Of a DNA stretch of 64,000 nucleotides, positions 25,796 through 37,733 are shown piece by piece. The stretch is from positions 493,501 through 557,500 of the forward strand of contig JAQFVV010012669.1 of NCBI GenBank assembly GCA_028023455.1, written 5' to 3'. Under the pieces are notes generated by a model that saw nothing but the letters and a program-made list of their open reading frames with translations, made no database searches and had not been told where the DNA came from. The stretch is from Epiperipatus broadwayi (taxonomy: Eukaryota; Onychophora; Udeonychophora; Euonychophora; Peripatidae). The number at the start of each line of letters is the position of its first letter. The first letter of the stretch is position 1. Both the position numbers and the translations under genes were made by a program.

Positions 25796-26580
25796 TTATA
25801 ACCCAAATACTATTTTGGCTATTCTCTTACTATCCATAAATTGTAATCTACTGAAAATTTCATTTTGCTTTTTGCATCTCATATAAAAACTTGTGGATCC
25901 TATTTCTCTTTGAACTATCTCCTTTGCCATCCACACATCTGCATCTACTGCATGTCTTCCTACTTGTCTTTGTATTTTTTCTAAATAATCTAACACCTCT
26001 TTACTAACACATAATGCATTATTACCATAAGTTAATTCTACTACTGCCACTCCATTCCATACAATTCTTGCTACTTCATATTTATTATATGAAAACACTG
26101 TTAATTTCTTTATCAGTACCCTTCTTTTCTTTGCTTCATTTATCAATTTTTCTCCCTTTCATCCAAGCAATTCCTCTGATTACTTAAAATAATTTCCAAA
26201 TAGTTACACCTATTCACCACATTTAACTTTATATCCCCCAAGACAAATTATTTCTCTTCCCTTTCTCCAGCATTTATCATCATTACTTTTGATTTTTCTT
26301 GATTAAATTTGATCCCCATCTCTTTACCCACCCCTGTGCAAATCTTCAGTAAATCTTCCATATTTTTCTGTGTACAAGAAGATATCATCAACAAATAAAT
26401 GACCTGATAATATATACACTCTCCTGCCATCTATTAATGGTGTCTCTACTTTTCTTCTTAATCTTTCTATTGCCCTCTCCATTTCTCTCAAATATAACAA
26501 AAAATAAAATAGGTGACATAGGGCATCCTTGCCTTAATACCAACCCATTTTCAACTCTAACTGATTCTATATTTCCTAAT

Positions 26581-26669
<89 letters not shown>

Positions 26670-28594
26670 CTCTTAATAAGATCCACTAAAGCTCCATTCC
26701 CAAATATACTAAACTTACCCATAATCTATTTCTATTTATCATCTGACTTCTCCTATATTTATAAAGACCATATATAATAACTGCCTACTTGTATTCCTGC
26801 TCATATATAAGTTGGGTGACTACAAATACATTATCTCCTATATGTCTATCCATTCCAAAACCTCTTTACATTTCTTTCACTACATTGTTTTTTCCATCCA
26901 TTTTTCCATTCTTCCAGCCACCAAATATGCAAAAACTTTATATAATACTAAAGTTACCACTACTTGTCTATAATTGTTTATCTTTTTATGGTCCTTATCC
27001 TTTCCTTTAAATAATAGTCTCATTCTTGTATTATTCCAGCTAGTTGGAAATTCTGCTTTCTATGCCATCTTATTAAAACATGATAATAGATTTAATTTTG
27101 CCTGCTCATTGCAAAACTAATATTTCCATTACTATGTGCATTTATGTTTGTTATCCCTCTGTCCTTCACATCTAACATATTTTCTATATTCATTACATCC
27201 TTATTTAAGATCGTCTCTAATTCTTCTCTAGAGCTACACACTTTTTCCTCATTATTTAGTAATACTGTTTCTTTCTTCCTTACATTCCTTCTTTTAATTT
27301 ATTTACAAAATTTTTTACTCCCATCTCTTCCACTTTTATTAATATCCTCCAAAAATGTAGTTTAATTTCATTCTCTCTCTATAATTATCTATTTTAGCCA
27401 ACTTCTTTTTATTTAAATAATTTCCCCATTTAATATTAACATCTTTTTACTTTCTTTGTTTTTAATAGCACATTTATATTCTCTGTATGCTTTTATTCTT
27501 CTCTTTTATACTTTTACTAATTCTCAGTTTTCTATTACTTTTATTCTTCTGAATATACTCACCTAAAACCCTATTTGCTACTTTTTCTACTTTACCATAT
27601 CAGTTCTTATATTTATTCTCAACAAACTCTTTCATAATTTCTTCTACTTTTATTTTATACTGTTCTAACTTATTCTTGTCATTCACTCTCCATCCACATC
27701 TTTCACTATCTTTTCTACTTTTATTATTATTTTCCATCACATTACTAACCATTTCTATTATAAAGAAATTATGATCACTATTACATACTCTCTCTTCATT
27801 ATCAAACATTTTAATTTTATGTACTTTATTCCTCTTTACCTCTTAATGCATAATCTGGGTGTTTTCTAGATCACGTGTAGTGCTCCTTGTAAATATTTGA
27901 TAAATTTTCAAATCTCAAATTCACTTTCCCCCAAAAGCTGTCCACTCTTGTTATCCAAATCATCAATTTCAATTCATAATCCCTATAACCATTATTTTTT
28001 CCCCACTTTTTTTTGAAACTCTGTATATACTTAAATAGGCATTCATATATGCTACTGTTCCACTTCATTATAGTTTGACTATCTCCATTGCCCATATACA
28101 TTATAGCCACCATCCATTCTTGTTTTCTTAACCTTATGTTAAACCACAAATGTTCTTGACACAAAGTCCTATATCACCACCTCTTTTTTCTTTTTCCTTT
28201 CTATTTATGCCTCACCACACCAAATTTTCCAGTATAAATTCTTCTCTTCAAAGTGTTTTCATTCCTGATAACACCTCAAGACTTTTGTTTTTAACTACTT
28301 TGTTTAATTGCAATCAGTTTTCTGATCTCCTACCATGCTGCATATTCAAATATCCAATTTTAACAATTTTTTCCTTTTTACAACATTTTTATAAATTATT
28401 TTGTCACTTTCTTCTCTATTGTATTTGTAATTAGTTTTACAGACCCATTCCCTCTCCACATCTACATTTATATCAGGATCAGTGACTCTTTGTTTACTTC
28501 TTACATTCCATCCCTTCTTAACCTTCTCTTTGCTAATACAGTAATTTAAAACCCTAACTCCTTTATAAGTTTTCTGAACTATAATATTTTTCAT
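25796..28594 (-). pseudogene. LINE ORF2-like endonuclease/reverse transcriptase, broken
   Basis: Endonuclease: the phrase VCNSDHNFFIIEM at about 27770 carries the SDH motif that ends the EEP fold; NIRLRKQEWMVAIMYMGNGD (about 28130-28080) fits its middle. RT: LFVDDIFLYTEK at about 26370-26400 is the [YF]xDD box in one frame and, after a frameshift, KICTGVGKEMGIKFNQEKSK follows. Beyond it lies the 116-codon frame 26146-25796 with VARIVWNGVAVVELTYGNNA, VLDYLEKIQRQVGRHAV and VQREIGSTSFYMRCKKQNEI, typical of the thumb and downstream region of LINE RTs. In a working element this protein nicks the target and copies the RNA on the spot. Here the domains are in different frames with stops, so it is inactive. 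Confidence 0.75.
26583..26667. repeat. (AT)n microsatellite inside the LINE
   Basis: About 85 bp of AT units with one CA interruption near 26618. It splits the LINE RT region; the overlapping 65-codon frame is an artefact. Confidence 0.9.
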
Positions 28595-28640
28595 AAATCC
28601 AACTTCCTATGATTCACATCTTTCTTTTCTGTATAACTCT

Positions 28641-28774
28641 TATTAATAAAAAAAATCCCATCATCCATAAACATAATTATTATTTCTGTCACCTAATTTT
28701 TTCAATCTTTCATATATATAACATGCCTTATCTAACATATACCTATTGTTGAATCTTGATAATAATTCTCCATA
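28641..28774. other. Probable 5' edge of the LINE or its flank
   Basis: No recognisable motif; the LINE 5' end is somewhere in or just before this interval. Confidence 0.3.
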
Positions 28775-28982
28775 CAGAAGTGACACCCAATGCAAGCAAT
28801 AATAATCATTAAATGCAAGAAGGTTGGTGCATAAAATTTCTATCTAGTGGGCCTACTCATCCAATATCCCCAGACTAGTTTCTAGCATACAGCTTTTATC
28901 AGTCAGGAGCCTTTTGTCTGATAGCACTGCATCTTTTTGCATTTATTGATTATTATGGCTCAAACTGGGTGGCACTACTGCA
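28775..28982. repeat. Foldback (MITE-like) repeat, about 205 bp
   Basis: The left arm (AAGTGACACCCAATGCAAGC, then AATAATAATCATTAAATGCA) pairs with the right arm (TGCATTTATTGATTATTATG, then CAAACTGGGTGGCACTACTG) at roughly 75-80 percent. The centre, CCAGACTAGTTTCTAGCATA, recurs in altered form at about 49235 and 48556. Confidence 0.7.
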
Positions 28983-29772
28983 TAGAGAATCTATCATTGT
29001 TTTAACAGCTTGTGTAAGCATAAAAAATGATGATCATATGATATTCAATGGTCTGAACTGATCAGATTGTTAAAAAAAAATTATTAAAATAATAAAACTA
29101 TCCACCAATGTAAAAATCCTAGATTACTCTTTCTTTCCTCTCATAATACTTGTATTTATAAATAATCTTTTCTCATCAAATGATTTGGGAGTTTAAAACA
29201 TCTAGATCCCCAAAACCTCGAAGCATAGTTCAGTGATCTTTACATTGTTTTTAATCTATCAATACAAGGTGTGAACAATTTCTATTCACATTAAAGCATT
29301 TAATAAAACAATGATATCATATAGAGAGAAATATATATCGGTAATAACTGATGAGTCCATATATGAACTGCACATATATATTATTTATATAGCTATTTTT
29401 TTAAAAAAAATCAGCTTAATTATTAATTTATACAGGATACAAACTAACAAGATTCTCATGGTGTAGCAGTTATTACATTGAATTACTAGGCTTATGATAT
29501 GAAAATCAAATTTAAAATGAATCTTGGAATTTTTTTTCCAGGCATTTGACAAATTCTTAATCAGCTCTAAGTTTTATTTAGTAGTTAATTTGTAATCAAA
29601 CAATTAGTTTTCAGACATTTTGAATAAAAAATGAATGTCTAGCTAATCTTTAGCTGTAGGGTAATATTGCATAATAATAATTGTAATATTTTCAAGCCTT
29701 TACAGATAATTTTCAAAGTTTTGTAATATATGTATAAAAGAAATTCTGTATGTATGTATGTATATATATAAA
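28983..29772. other. AT-rich stretch with a possible tRNA-like SINE remnant
   Basis: At about 29458-29520, CATGGTGTAGCAGTTATTAC (A-box-like) and AAAATCAAATTTAAAATG (decayed B-box-like), followed by a T run, recall a very old tRNA-derived SINE. A similar arrangement occurs at 55803-55895. Weak evidence. Confidence 0.25.
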
Positions 29773-29961
29773 TCTGAACACTGATTATATATGAATGTGG
29801 GAGATGATGATCTGGACCAAATGATCAGTGCTTGTTCAGCATAAAATATGTATATTGGAAATCATTTATCTTTTTCACATGTATGTTAGCCATGTGTATT
29901 GGTTGTATAAGATGGAGTGCATAGCTATAGGCAGCTTGAAAGTCTGAGTTCAAGTCCCTTC
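29773..29961 (+). repeat. SINE-like dispersed repeat, copy B
   Basis: Matches copy A: CTGAACACTGATTATATATG, CTGGACCAAATGATCAGTGC, GTTCAGCATAAAATATGTAT, and GAAAGTCTGAGTTCAAGTCC at the downstream end. The B-box-like GAGTTCAAGTCCC is best preserved here. Confidence 0.75.
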
Positions 29962-30432
29962 TAATTATATTAAGTTTAGTAAAGACAATATAGATATATC
30001 TGAATATTATATATATTCTAATTGCTAATGAAATGGAGTGACTGAAATCATAATTAAAACTTCATTTTTTTAAATATCAAATATAAATTATGTAATATAA
30101 GTCATAGAAAATATCATTACTCCTCCTAGTGTCAGTTGATTTCAACTTGAATAAGATTCTTCCCACAGACTAGCAATATTATTTCCTACAACTCTTGTGA
30201 AAAAGGTTAAAGTGAGCTTTATCTATAATGATCTAAAAACATACCACATACCTCAGCCACTTGTTTATTCTTTTATCTTTAAACTAAGGTCCTAATCAGT
30301 TTAGGTTAGTTATAAATATAGTAGACTCAATAGACAAAGGTTTCTATCAATTCTGGTTAAGTAAAAAAAAAAAGATCATACTACAGAATAACTGACTAAA
30401 TGATTTCTTCTTCAGTCATTCTCAATACATTC
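29962..30432. other. AT-rich non-coding stretch
   Basis: Nothing recognisable. Confidence 0.4.
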
Positions 30433-30440
30433 TTCTAAAT

Positions 30441-31990
30441 CAGTGGTCTTCAACCTTTTCACACCTGCAGACTGGCAAAAATAAGGATAAGATTTCACAA
30501 ACTGGCAGAAGTTTATAGATAAATTTTCTTAAAAATGTAATCTGACTGGCCTTAGATAAGCATAATTGTTATAACTGACCTTCACATGCTGAACACTCTT
30601 TCTTGAGTTGCGCAGTCATACTGCTACAGAAAACAGTACAATAACAATCATTCTCATTAATGTGCTTGCATTTCTATGTTTATTATTTCATTGTTAAAAC
30701 ATGCAAGAATAAAATGTTATTCACCTGAATGTTGGTAAATATCACAGCTAGTGTAATTACATTTCAATGATTATGATAAATATAGTATCTGTATTCAATG
30801 TTAAATAGACAAGATGAAGTTATATATATATGGAGGTTGTCTTTTGATAATAGTAAGGGCAAAATAGAAATTATGTAATTAAAACCACTATACAGCCAAA
30901 AAAAAGTTGCCATATTTTAAATCTGAAAAAATAAAAAAATGTGTAAAAGTCTGAAGTTTTGATGTTATTGTAATTTTTTTGTGCTGGTGTGTTGAATGGA
31001 TTAAAAAATGTAATTAATAGGAATTTTTTTTAAAAAAAAATGGCAAAATAGACATCGCGTACTAGAAATAAAGCCAAAAAATCACCATATAGTTGCTGTC
31101 TTTTAAAAAAAAGGCAATAAAAGTTGAAAAAGTCAAAAGTTTTGATCTTATTTTATTTATTTTTTTTTTGGGGGGGGGGGGCGTAGTGGGTTGAGAAATA
31201 CTTTGTCATCACTGAGACAAAAGATAGAGACCAAAGTTATTTTTGTTGGTTTTTATTTTTAAAAAAAGGTAACAGAAATTAGTTTTAAAAATAAGTTTTA
31301 GTATTTTAGCGGTATACAAATAAAGCCAAAAAAAATATTGCCTTATAGGCCAAAAAAAGTGGGCATATTTTTAAACAAAAAAAAACTTGAAAAAGTCAAA
31401 AGTTTTGATCTTACTTTATTTTGGGATGTTGGAGGTGTATTGAGAAATACTTTGTAAAAGTTAGAGACAGAACTTATTTTTTGGTTTTTATTTTTTAAAA
31501 AAGGTAATAAAAATTGATTTCAAAAATAAAAGTTAAAGTCCAAAAAAAATATCGCCATATAGCCAAAAAAAAAAAAACAGTAAAAAAGAAATATTAAAAG
31601 AGAGAGTAGAAAAAATTTAAGAGATAAAAAAAAGTCACGTTACATTTTATTGTTTTAACAATGCCAACAAGTGGCCGTGATTGGCTATCAAAAGACAACC
31701 AGAGTTTGTATAATAAAAAACTTTTTTCTACCCCCTTCCCCCATAAACATCTGTGATAAATAGAAAAACAAATTAATTTATGTATGATCGATTACATTTT
31801 GTTTTTGTTCTGTTTCTTTTTTTTTAATCGGGTAAAAATGTGATGAAAAAATAAATAAAAATTGTTTATATTAATTAAAAGTTTAAAATATTATTTTGTT
31901 ATTATAAACTTTCTTGCCAATCTGGCACAGACTGGCAGAAAACTTCTGCAGTCCGGCGCCAGTCCACGGACCGGTGGTTGAAGACCACTA
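30441..31990. mobile_element. Non-autonomous hAT transposon with 8-bp target duplication
   Basis: The 15-bp ends are inverted repeats: CAGTGGTCTTCAACC at 30441 and GGTTGAAGACCACTA at 31976-31990, differing only at the outermost base. The flanks are TTCTAAAT (30433-30440) and TTCTAAAC (31991-31998), an 8-bp duplication with one change, the hallmark of hAT elements. Sub-terminal motifs also pair (ACTGGCAGAAGTTT on the left, AAAACTTCTGCAG on the right), and the right end carries the GC-rich CCGGCGCCAGTCCACGGACC type block common in hAT families. No transposase frame remains in the 1.55 kb. The inside holds irregular repeats of GTCAAAAGTTTTGATCTTA (31132, 31395, and a variant at 30949) and a 12-bp G run. 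Confidence 0.85.
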
Positions 31991-31998
31991 TTCTAAAC

Positions 31999-32961
31999 TA
32001 TATGGCCAATTCCATTTTTTATTTCCTTAATACTGCTTTCTTTACAAAATGCTAATATTTATACCTTTATATAAATAATTTTTCGCATATTCATTTTTTT
32101 TTTATATAAATCTTATTTCATTGGAATCAAACTTGTTCAACACACCCATGTATTCTGCACACTTTTTATATGCCTACATCTGTGTTTCTACCAAGATTTA
32201 TTTCTACAAATACATGTAGATCTATAAATTATTGAAAAACTCGCAATATTATTATTACATAACAACAAATCTATCTATATTTATAATTTTTATTTACAGC
32301 AATCGATAATAATAATAACATCAAAAAAATCATTCACATAAATTTATACTTTTCAAAACTAAAATATTTTATTTTGTCAATTCAATTTATCTTTGCCCAA
32401 TTACCCTCCAACTTAATTGATACCTTTTTTAACTTGACTATATTATTGAAAAATATTTTTTAATGTTGCAAATATTAGAGTTGTTTTAAGATTACACTCA
32501 GTAATGAATTTATCCAAACTGTAGAGCTCTCTAAATTAGATTTTAATACAATGTGGCTGGCCAACAAAACAACAGTAATGTCAAACCAATGACATAAACA
32601 GGTCAATCAAATAATTAACTCACTAAATCTGATCATTCACAGTAAGAAAAATTGGCTATAAAATTGAAGTTCATTAGAGAGAGAGGTGCAAAATCTAAAT
32701 ATTGCTGAGCCAAGTTCAGAATAGTAATTTAAAGACTAGAATGACTCTGATAACGAGCAGGGTCTGTAAGTGTTTATCAAAATGAGTCATGGCATTCTTC
32801 CAACTATTGGCTGTTATCGACACCAACCATACATTTGTAATTCTGTAAATTTTTATAACTGTTGTAAATATATTATTACTGTAAATAGTTGCAATAAATA
32901 TTTTTGATATTCTTTTAAATGTATCTCATTATTTTCTAGTAGCAAATATATATGAGGGCAA
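31999..32961. other. Non-coding stretch, possible old LTR
   Basis: The part at about 32755-32930 (CTGTAAATAGTTGCAATAAA then TATTTTTGATATTC) resembles the R/U5 end of an LTR with an AATAAA signal, but I found no partner LTR. No coding frame. Confidence 0.3.
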
Positions 32962-33033
32962 GCGTTGGTGGCCTAGCGGTTAGTATAGCTGCCTTCCAAG
33001 CAGCTGGACCAGGTTTGCTTCCAGGTCAACGCT
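32962..33033 (+). pseudogene. tRNA-Gly(UCC)-like sequence, probably a pseudogene
   Basis: The 72-nt sequence folds as a tRNA: acceptor GCGTTGG with TCAACGC (one G-T pair), anticodon stem GCTGC/GCAGC perfectly paired around loop CTTCCAA, giving anticodon TCC at 32995-32997 (glycine). The A box (TGGCCTAGCGG) is good. Against function: the T loop reads TTTGCTT where the invariant bases of TTCGANN (C56, A58) should be, the T stem has an A-A mismatch in its middle, and no T4 Pol III terminator follows within 40 bases. It may be a decayed gene or the head of a tRNA-derived SINE. Confidence 0.75.
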
Positions 33034-36000
33034 TTGACATATGAAATATATATATGACAACAATAAGCAAGCTATAAAATAATGTGTATTAAGTTAAATA
33101 AAATTAAAAAATTGATTTTAGAAAATATAAATTTATATAGATGAATTTTTATGTTGTTAATAGTTTTTGTAAATAAAAAAGGGATTTGTAAATGATTGGT
33201 CAAATATAAATATTATTACGTAATTATAATATTGTGAATTTTTTAATAATTTATATATATTTGTAGGAATTGATATTGCAAATAAGTATTGAATATGGGC
33301 AAAACATAAATAGAAATGTACATTGATGTACAGTATACATAAATGCGGAAAGAAAGTTTGATTCATAAAGTAAAACAAGACTTATTAAAAAAATGAATTT
33401 GTAGCGAATTATTGATTAATGGATCAATTTTGAAAGAGAAGGTATTTATTGTTTGAAGTTTTAAATTATATTAAACTTTATCTTTCTAACACGTTAATAA
33501 CTATAATTTCAAAATAATTAATTGTAAATATCAAATGATCATTTTAAAATGTATTTATGTATAAATGAATACTTTTCCATGCTGCTATAGCATAAAATGC
33601 AAAAATAATGCAGGATAAATATCCCAATTGAAGAATGTACTCCATTTCAGAGTTATGATACAACATCAAACCCCCCCCCCCCCGATTTATTTATTTATTT
33701 ATTTAACTATTAATTGTTCAAGAAACCAAAAAGCTTCAGTAGTAAAGTAAATATCATATTTTAATGAAATTAATAATTTAATGATGAGAGGATAACAATA
33801 ACGGTAGTCTATTTACTTCCCATTATTGAATTGTCATCTATATGTAATAGAAATTTACCATGATTAATGGTTAAGTGATGACTCGCTTATTATAATGTCA
33901 GTGGTGATAATTGATGGTCAGACAAAATATAAATATCAATATTGATTTAAATACTCAGAATAAAAGCAAATAAGAGGAAGAATAGCTATGTTTTTATGAA
34001 ATACTTATAGTTTATTTAGATAATATTTAAACCAGGGTTCCAGCTAATATTCAGATTTTCAGATTAAAAACTTATTTTATTTTCCAAAATAGATACTATG
34101 ATTATATGTTCTAAATATTCTCTTTTATGCATGTGTCCAGATTTAATTCAAGTAAAATAAGTGATTCAGAAATACAGTGAAATATATTGTTTTAATAAAT
34201 CAATAATCAACAGGGATCCATAAAAAATGATTAATGAGTACACATCATGATATATCAGTTCAATTTAATTGATAAGCCCAGCTATATAAGTATAGCTAGT
34301 TGACTAGTTAAAGACCCTAGATTGATTCTGGACCAATAAAAGTGAAAAAAAAAGTTTCATCTTACTGATATTAATTTAATCAATTGCCCTACAAAGTTGA
34401 TATAATGATAGAATGATAATGATAGGTTCTAGAGCTTAAAAACCCGGGGCCAGCTCTATCGTTTCCGGTGCTTGAACTTATAAACTTCGTAGTAATAAAC
34501 CATCAATTATTTATTTAATCAATTTCTTTTGCGACTATTACTATCAGCTCTGCTTGATATTATATAATATTAGTTATTAATCTTCGTTTATAAAACAAAT
34601 ATATTTTTTAATTTAAATAAATTATAGTATTTATGGTAAACCACTATATATATATTTATTATTTCTAGACGAATGCCATAGGCAGGTGGTAATCTATGCT
34701 TTTACAATAATCTGCCCAACGTAATAAAAGATTAACTTGCATGCCATTACTTATTTGATATACATTTTAAATGGGTGTTATTCAATATTTTATTTTAAAT
34801 GCTGCAAATTTTATAAACAGTATATCATATTTAATTTAAAGGACTTTTCAAAAATATAAAATTATTACTTTTAAAAATATAAAATTGCAAGTTTATAAAT
34901 AATTTTTCATTAGCATTCTTTTCTTTTCATTTTTTTTTCTTACAAATTATAAAGTAGTGTCTGAAACAGGAAGACTAAGTTTCAAATGTTGTATGAAAAC
35001 TATAAATAATGATTAAATAATACTTGAGTCAAGTATAGTTGTTAAATTACAATCAAAACCAAATCACTGCAGAAAATAAGTAATTTATTTTACAGAAATG
35101 TGATTCAGTAATCATAATTTATGCAATTTAAAAATCTAAAGAATCTTTTTATTATTATTAAATGTTATCTTTTCCCTGCTATAAATGTGAGCAATTGATG
35201 GATATCATATGGTATAGTACTATAAAATCACTACTTCCAGACTGATTTATGTCTATTGATCACACAAGCTTATATTTGATCTAGAGTAGGAAAAATGTAA
35301 TTGATCTTAAAAGGATGTATGATTAAGCATATGAGAAAGTCATTGGTAATTATTATTAAATATCAAAGTCCTTTTTTTTATTGAGTGAGAAATGTTTAAG
35401 GCTTTTTAAACATGATTATTAATGGATAACAAAATTGTGATACCCAACAGATTCATACAGTAGCCTGTGGCTATTGGTTGCACTTACTAGTCCAGATGTA
35501 ATCTTTTACTCTTATAAGGACATTCAAGCAGTTGGCTTAAATTTTCAAGCATCCTAATGTTTTGAACCCAAGAAACTCATCTATCTAGCTATATGGTTCT
35601 GCCATTAGGTCATGTAATTATATATTTTAATGAATTGTAAGCATTTTGGCAAAAATGTGATACATATCAAAGCAATTAGTATTTGGCAGTAGTAATTGAT
35701 TAATCTTTCAAAATCATAAATTAGATAGATCTATCAGATACTATAAAATAAAGTGATATAAAGTGGAATTATAATTATATGCAAATTTAAATTAAATAAA
35801 AGCTATAAAAATCCACTGACAATTCATTTCTGGATTCACCATGCTTTTATTTCAAGTTAAATATAAAAAACCCAATGGTGATTGAAGAAACAATTATTTT
35901 GTGTTTTTAATTCAAAATCAATAAATAAAAGTTTTTATTATAAAATATTTTTTATAAACTATTATTTTTCAGTTTTTAGTATTAAAGCTGAAAGTAAAAT

Positions 36001-36719
36001 CATATATATTAAATAAATATTGTTTACAATATAGTTATATAATCAAGATTTGTTTTTATTTCAACTTTAAAAGATTGAGTTATATATACACCACCCTCTT
36101 GGATGCATTCCTGAAACTTAGATAATACCAATCACCTTTGAAATTTGATATCAAAATATTTAAAATTTTATCTGCCAACCCCTGTGGATTTAAAAAATTA
36201 GAAAATCTACATTTAGTGTCATATTAAATTGCCAGTGATTTATAATAAATGAACGAAATTTAAACAAATTCTATTCAATATAAGTATATTAAATCTCAAT
36301 TTTAAAATTTTATCCAAATATTGAAACAAAGAAAGATTCCTAAATTTTTAATTAAAACAAACAAACAAAATAATCAGATTCTAACTTGTTTAATTGAACA
36401 AACAAACAAAGATTCTAACTTAAGTAGAAGCTTTTAAAAAGGTAGTCATATGATAAATGAATTAAATCAACTTAAAATACTAAAATAGTGATGTTTAAAA
36501 GTATACTTAATATGTTATTTTATAAAATTCTATAATGAAATATTTGGCATAATAAATTTTAAATAATACATGTATGTAATAAACCAAGAGGAATAGGGAT
36601 TGAATTAATATTTCACATAATTATGTTTTATTTTAAAATTATTTTTACAAAAGCAACTATTTTTAATACTTAAAAATATTTTAATAATATTTACAGGTAA
36701 CTAGAATTTTTATCTAATA
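33034..36719. other. AT-rich non-coding stretch
   Basis: No gene is recognisable. A 14-bp C run lies at 33669-33683, followed by ATTT repeats. A GC-richer patch at 34440-34490 (AACCCGGGGCCAGCTCTATC) followed by AATAAACC might be an LTR or SINE scrap. Nothing further. Confidence 0.4.
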
Positions 36720-36823
36720 CACCTGGGTCTTGTTTTATGCGGATTTTTTAAATGCAATTTTGAAGTTATGTGATTCATGTTTCTTCTTAATATCTTTGTT
36801 TGCAGTTTTCTTTTATGCGATAA

Positions 36824-36952
36824 AAATTATTAGATCAGAAGTCGAACTCCAATAATGCACTATTACTTTCAATATTATAAATTTTGTGCACTCACACATC
36901 ATATTTAAAGTAATAGCACATTATCGGAGTTAGACTTCCATCTAATAATTTC
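36824..36952. repeat. Inverted repeat, about 50-bp arms, inside the Tigger element
   Basis: AAATTATTAGATCAGAAGTC continuing into GAACTCCAATAATGCACTAT pairs with the later ATAGCACATTATCGGAGTTA and GACTTCCATCTAATAATTT. Either a nested foldback insertion or part of this transposon family. Confidence 0.8.
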
Positions 36953-37483
36953 AATATTTTCAGTGCTTTATAATAGTACTGTAATAGATTTTATCAATAA
37001 AGAAGTTCATAATTCACTTAAAATTAGGATTTCCCCATTTTATATACACGCATTAAATTTTACAAGATTATAATGTAAATCTGTTCAAACATTATAGATG
37101 TCTATACTATGCATGTTGTTTTTGCATTTTAAATCACATTCTATTTTTGCTTTTTTAAAAAAAGTACGTAATCAATTAATCATTTAGTGTCAGCAAGTTT
37201 ATTTTTAAAAGGTCAGTGATGGGCACAATTAAATTTGACAATTAAAATCTGATTTTTAATTGTAATTAACAATTTAAAAAATACATAATGTGATCTGAAA
37301 TTAATGTGGTGTGAAACAATGAAATTTGATTTTAAACAGAATTGAAAATTAAAAAATCAAAGACAAAAATAAGAATTTAATTTTTAATTGTTAGTTTTAA
37401 TTAAATTTTGCCTAACAGTAGTGAGTAGATGTCTTTTTATTATCATAAGTCTAAGTTCTTATTTTTATTTTAAACTTTTAGTT

Positions 37484-37733
37484 TATTCTAATGGAGAGGA
37501 AAAAACATTCAAGAAAATGAATTTCTTTGGAAACAAAAATTTCAATTTTAGATTGCTTAGCAAAATGGGAAGAATCAATAGTGATTGGAAAATATTTTAG
37601 TTTGGGTGAGTCCACTATAACAGCAATTAAAAAAAATGAAGTTGGCACTAGTTGTATTTCCTCTTGTGATGAATCTGATGTCTTACCATTTCACAAACGA
37701 ACCTGCATATCATCAAATAGCGATAATGATTAA
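37484..37733 (+). pseudogene. Tigger/CENP-B-type transposase N-terminus (HTH) fragment
   Basis: The frame starting at 37527 reads METKISILDCLAKWEESIVI followed by GKYFSLGESTITAIKKNE. This is the first helix-turn-helix of CENP-B/Tigger proteins (K-x-x-IL-x-x-L-x-x-G-E-S, then the recognition helix GxSTxxxIKKNE), which binds the transposon ends. A preceding overlapping frame (ERKKHSRK region, 37488-37530) supplies the basic start RKxxxxS after a one-base shift. The chain stops at 37733 (SSNSDND), about 68 codons, far short of the roughly 450-600 residues of a full Tigger transposase: the second HTH and the DDE domain are gone. Confidence 0.7.

Larger units (their letters stand above)
25090..28640 (-). 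mobile_element. Near full-length but broken non-LTR retrotransposon (LINE), minus strand
   Basis: A long stretch whose minus strand is A/G-rich and encodes LINE pieces in order: an endonuclease domain (28600-27600), RT (about 27300-26250) and a C-terminal tail (26150-25100) with a Cys-rich zone. An (AT)n tract at 26583-26667 has expanded within the RT region. Every domain is broken by stops or frameshifts. The clade is not certain; the tail wording (LLFKARTGSL, ICxxC-like residues) suggests an I/Jockey/CR1-group element, not RTE. Confidence 0.75.

Noticed and set aside
27144-28434. Plus-strand hydrophobic frames of 73 and 94 codons
   Set aside because: They are antisense to the minus-strand LINE; the hydrophobicity reflects reading the complement of an A-rich coding strand.
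31150-31190. G run at 31168 as a quadruplex or regulatory site
   Set aside because: It is a single homopolymer inside the hAT interior, without the four separated G tracts a quadruplex motif needs.
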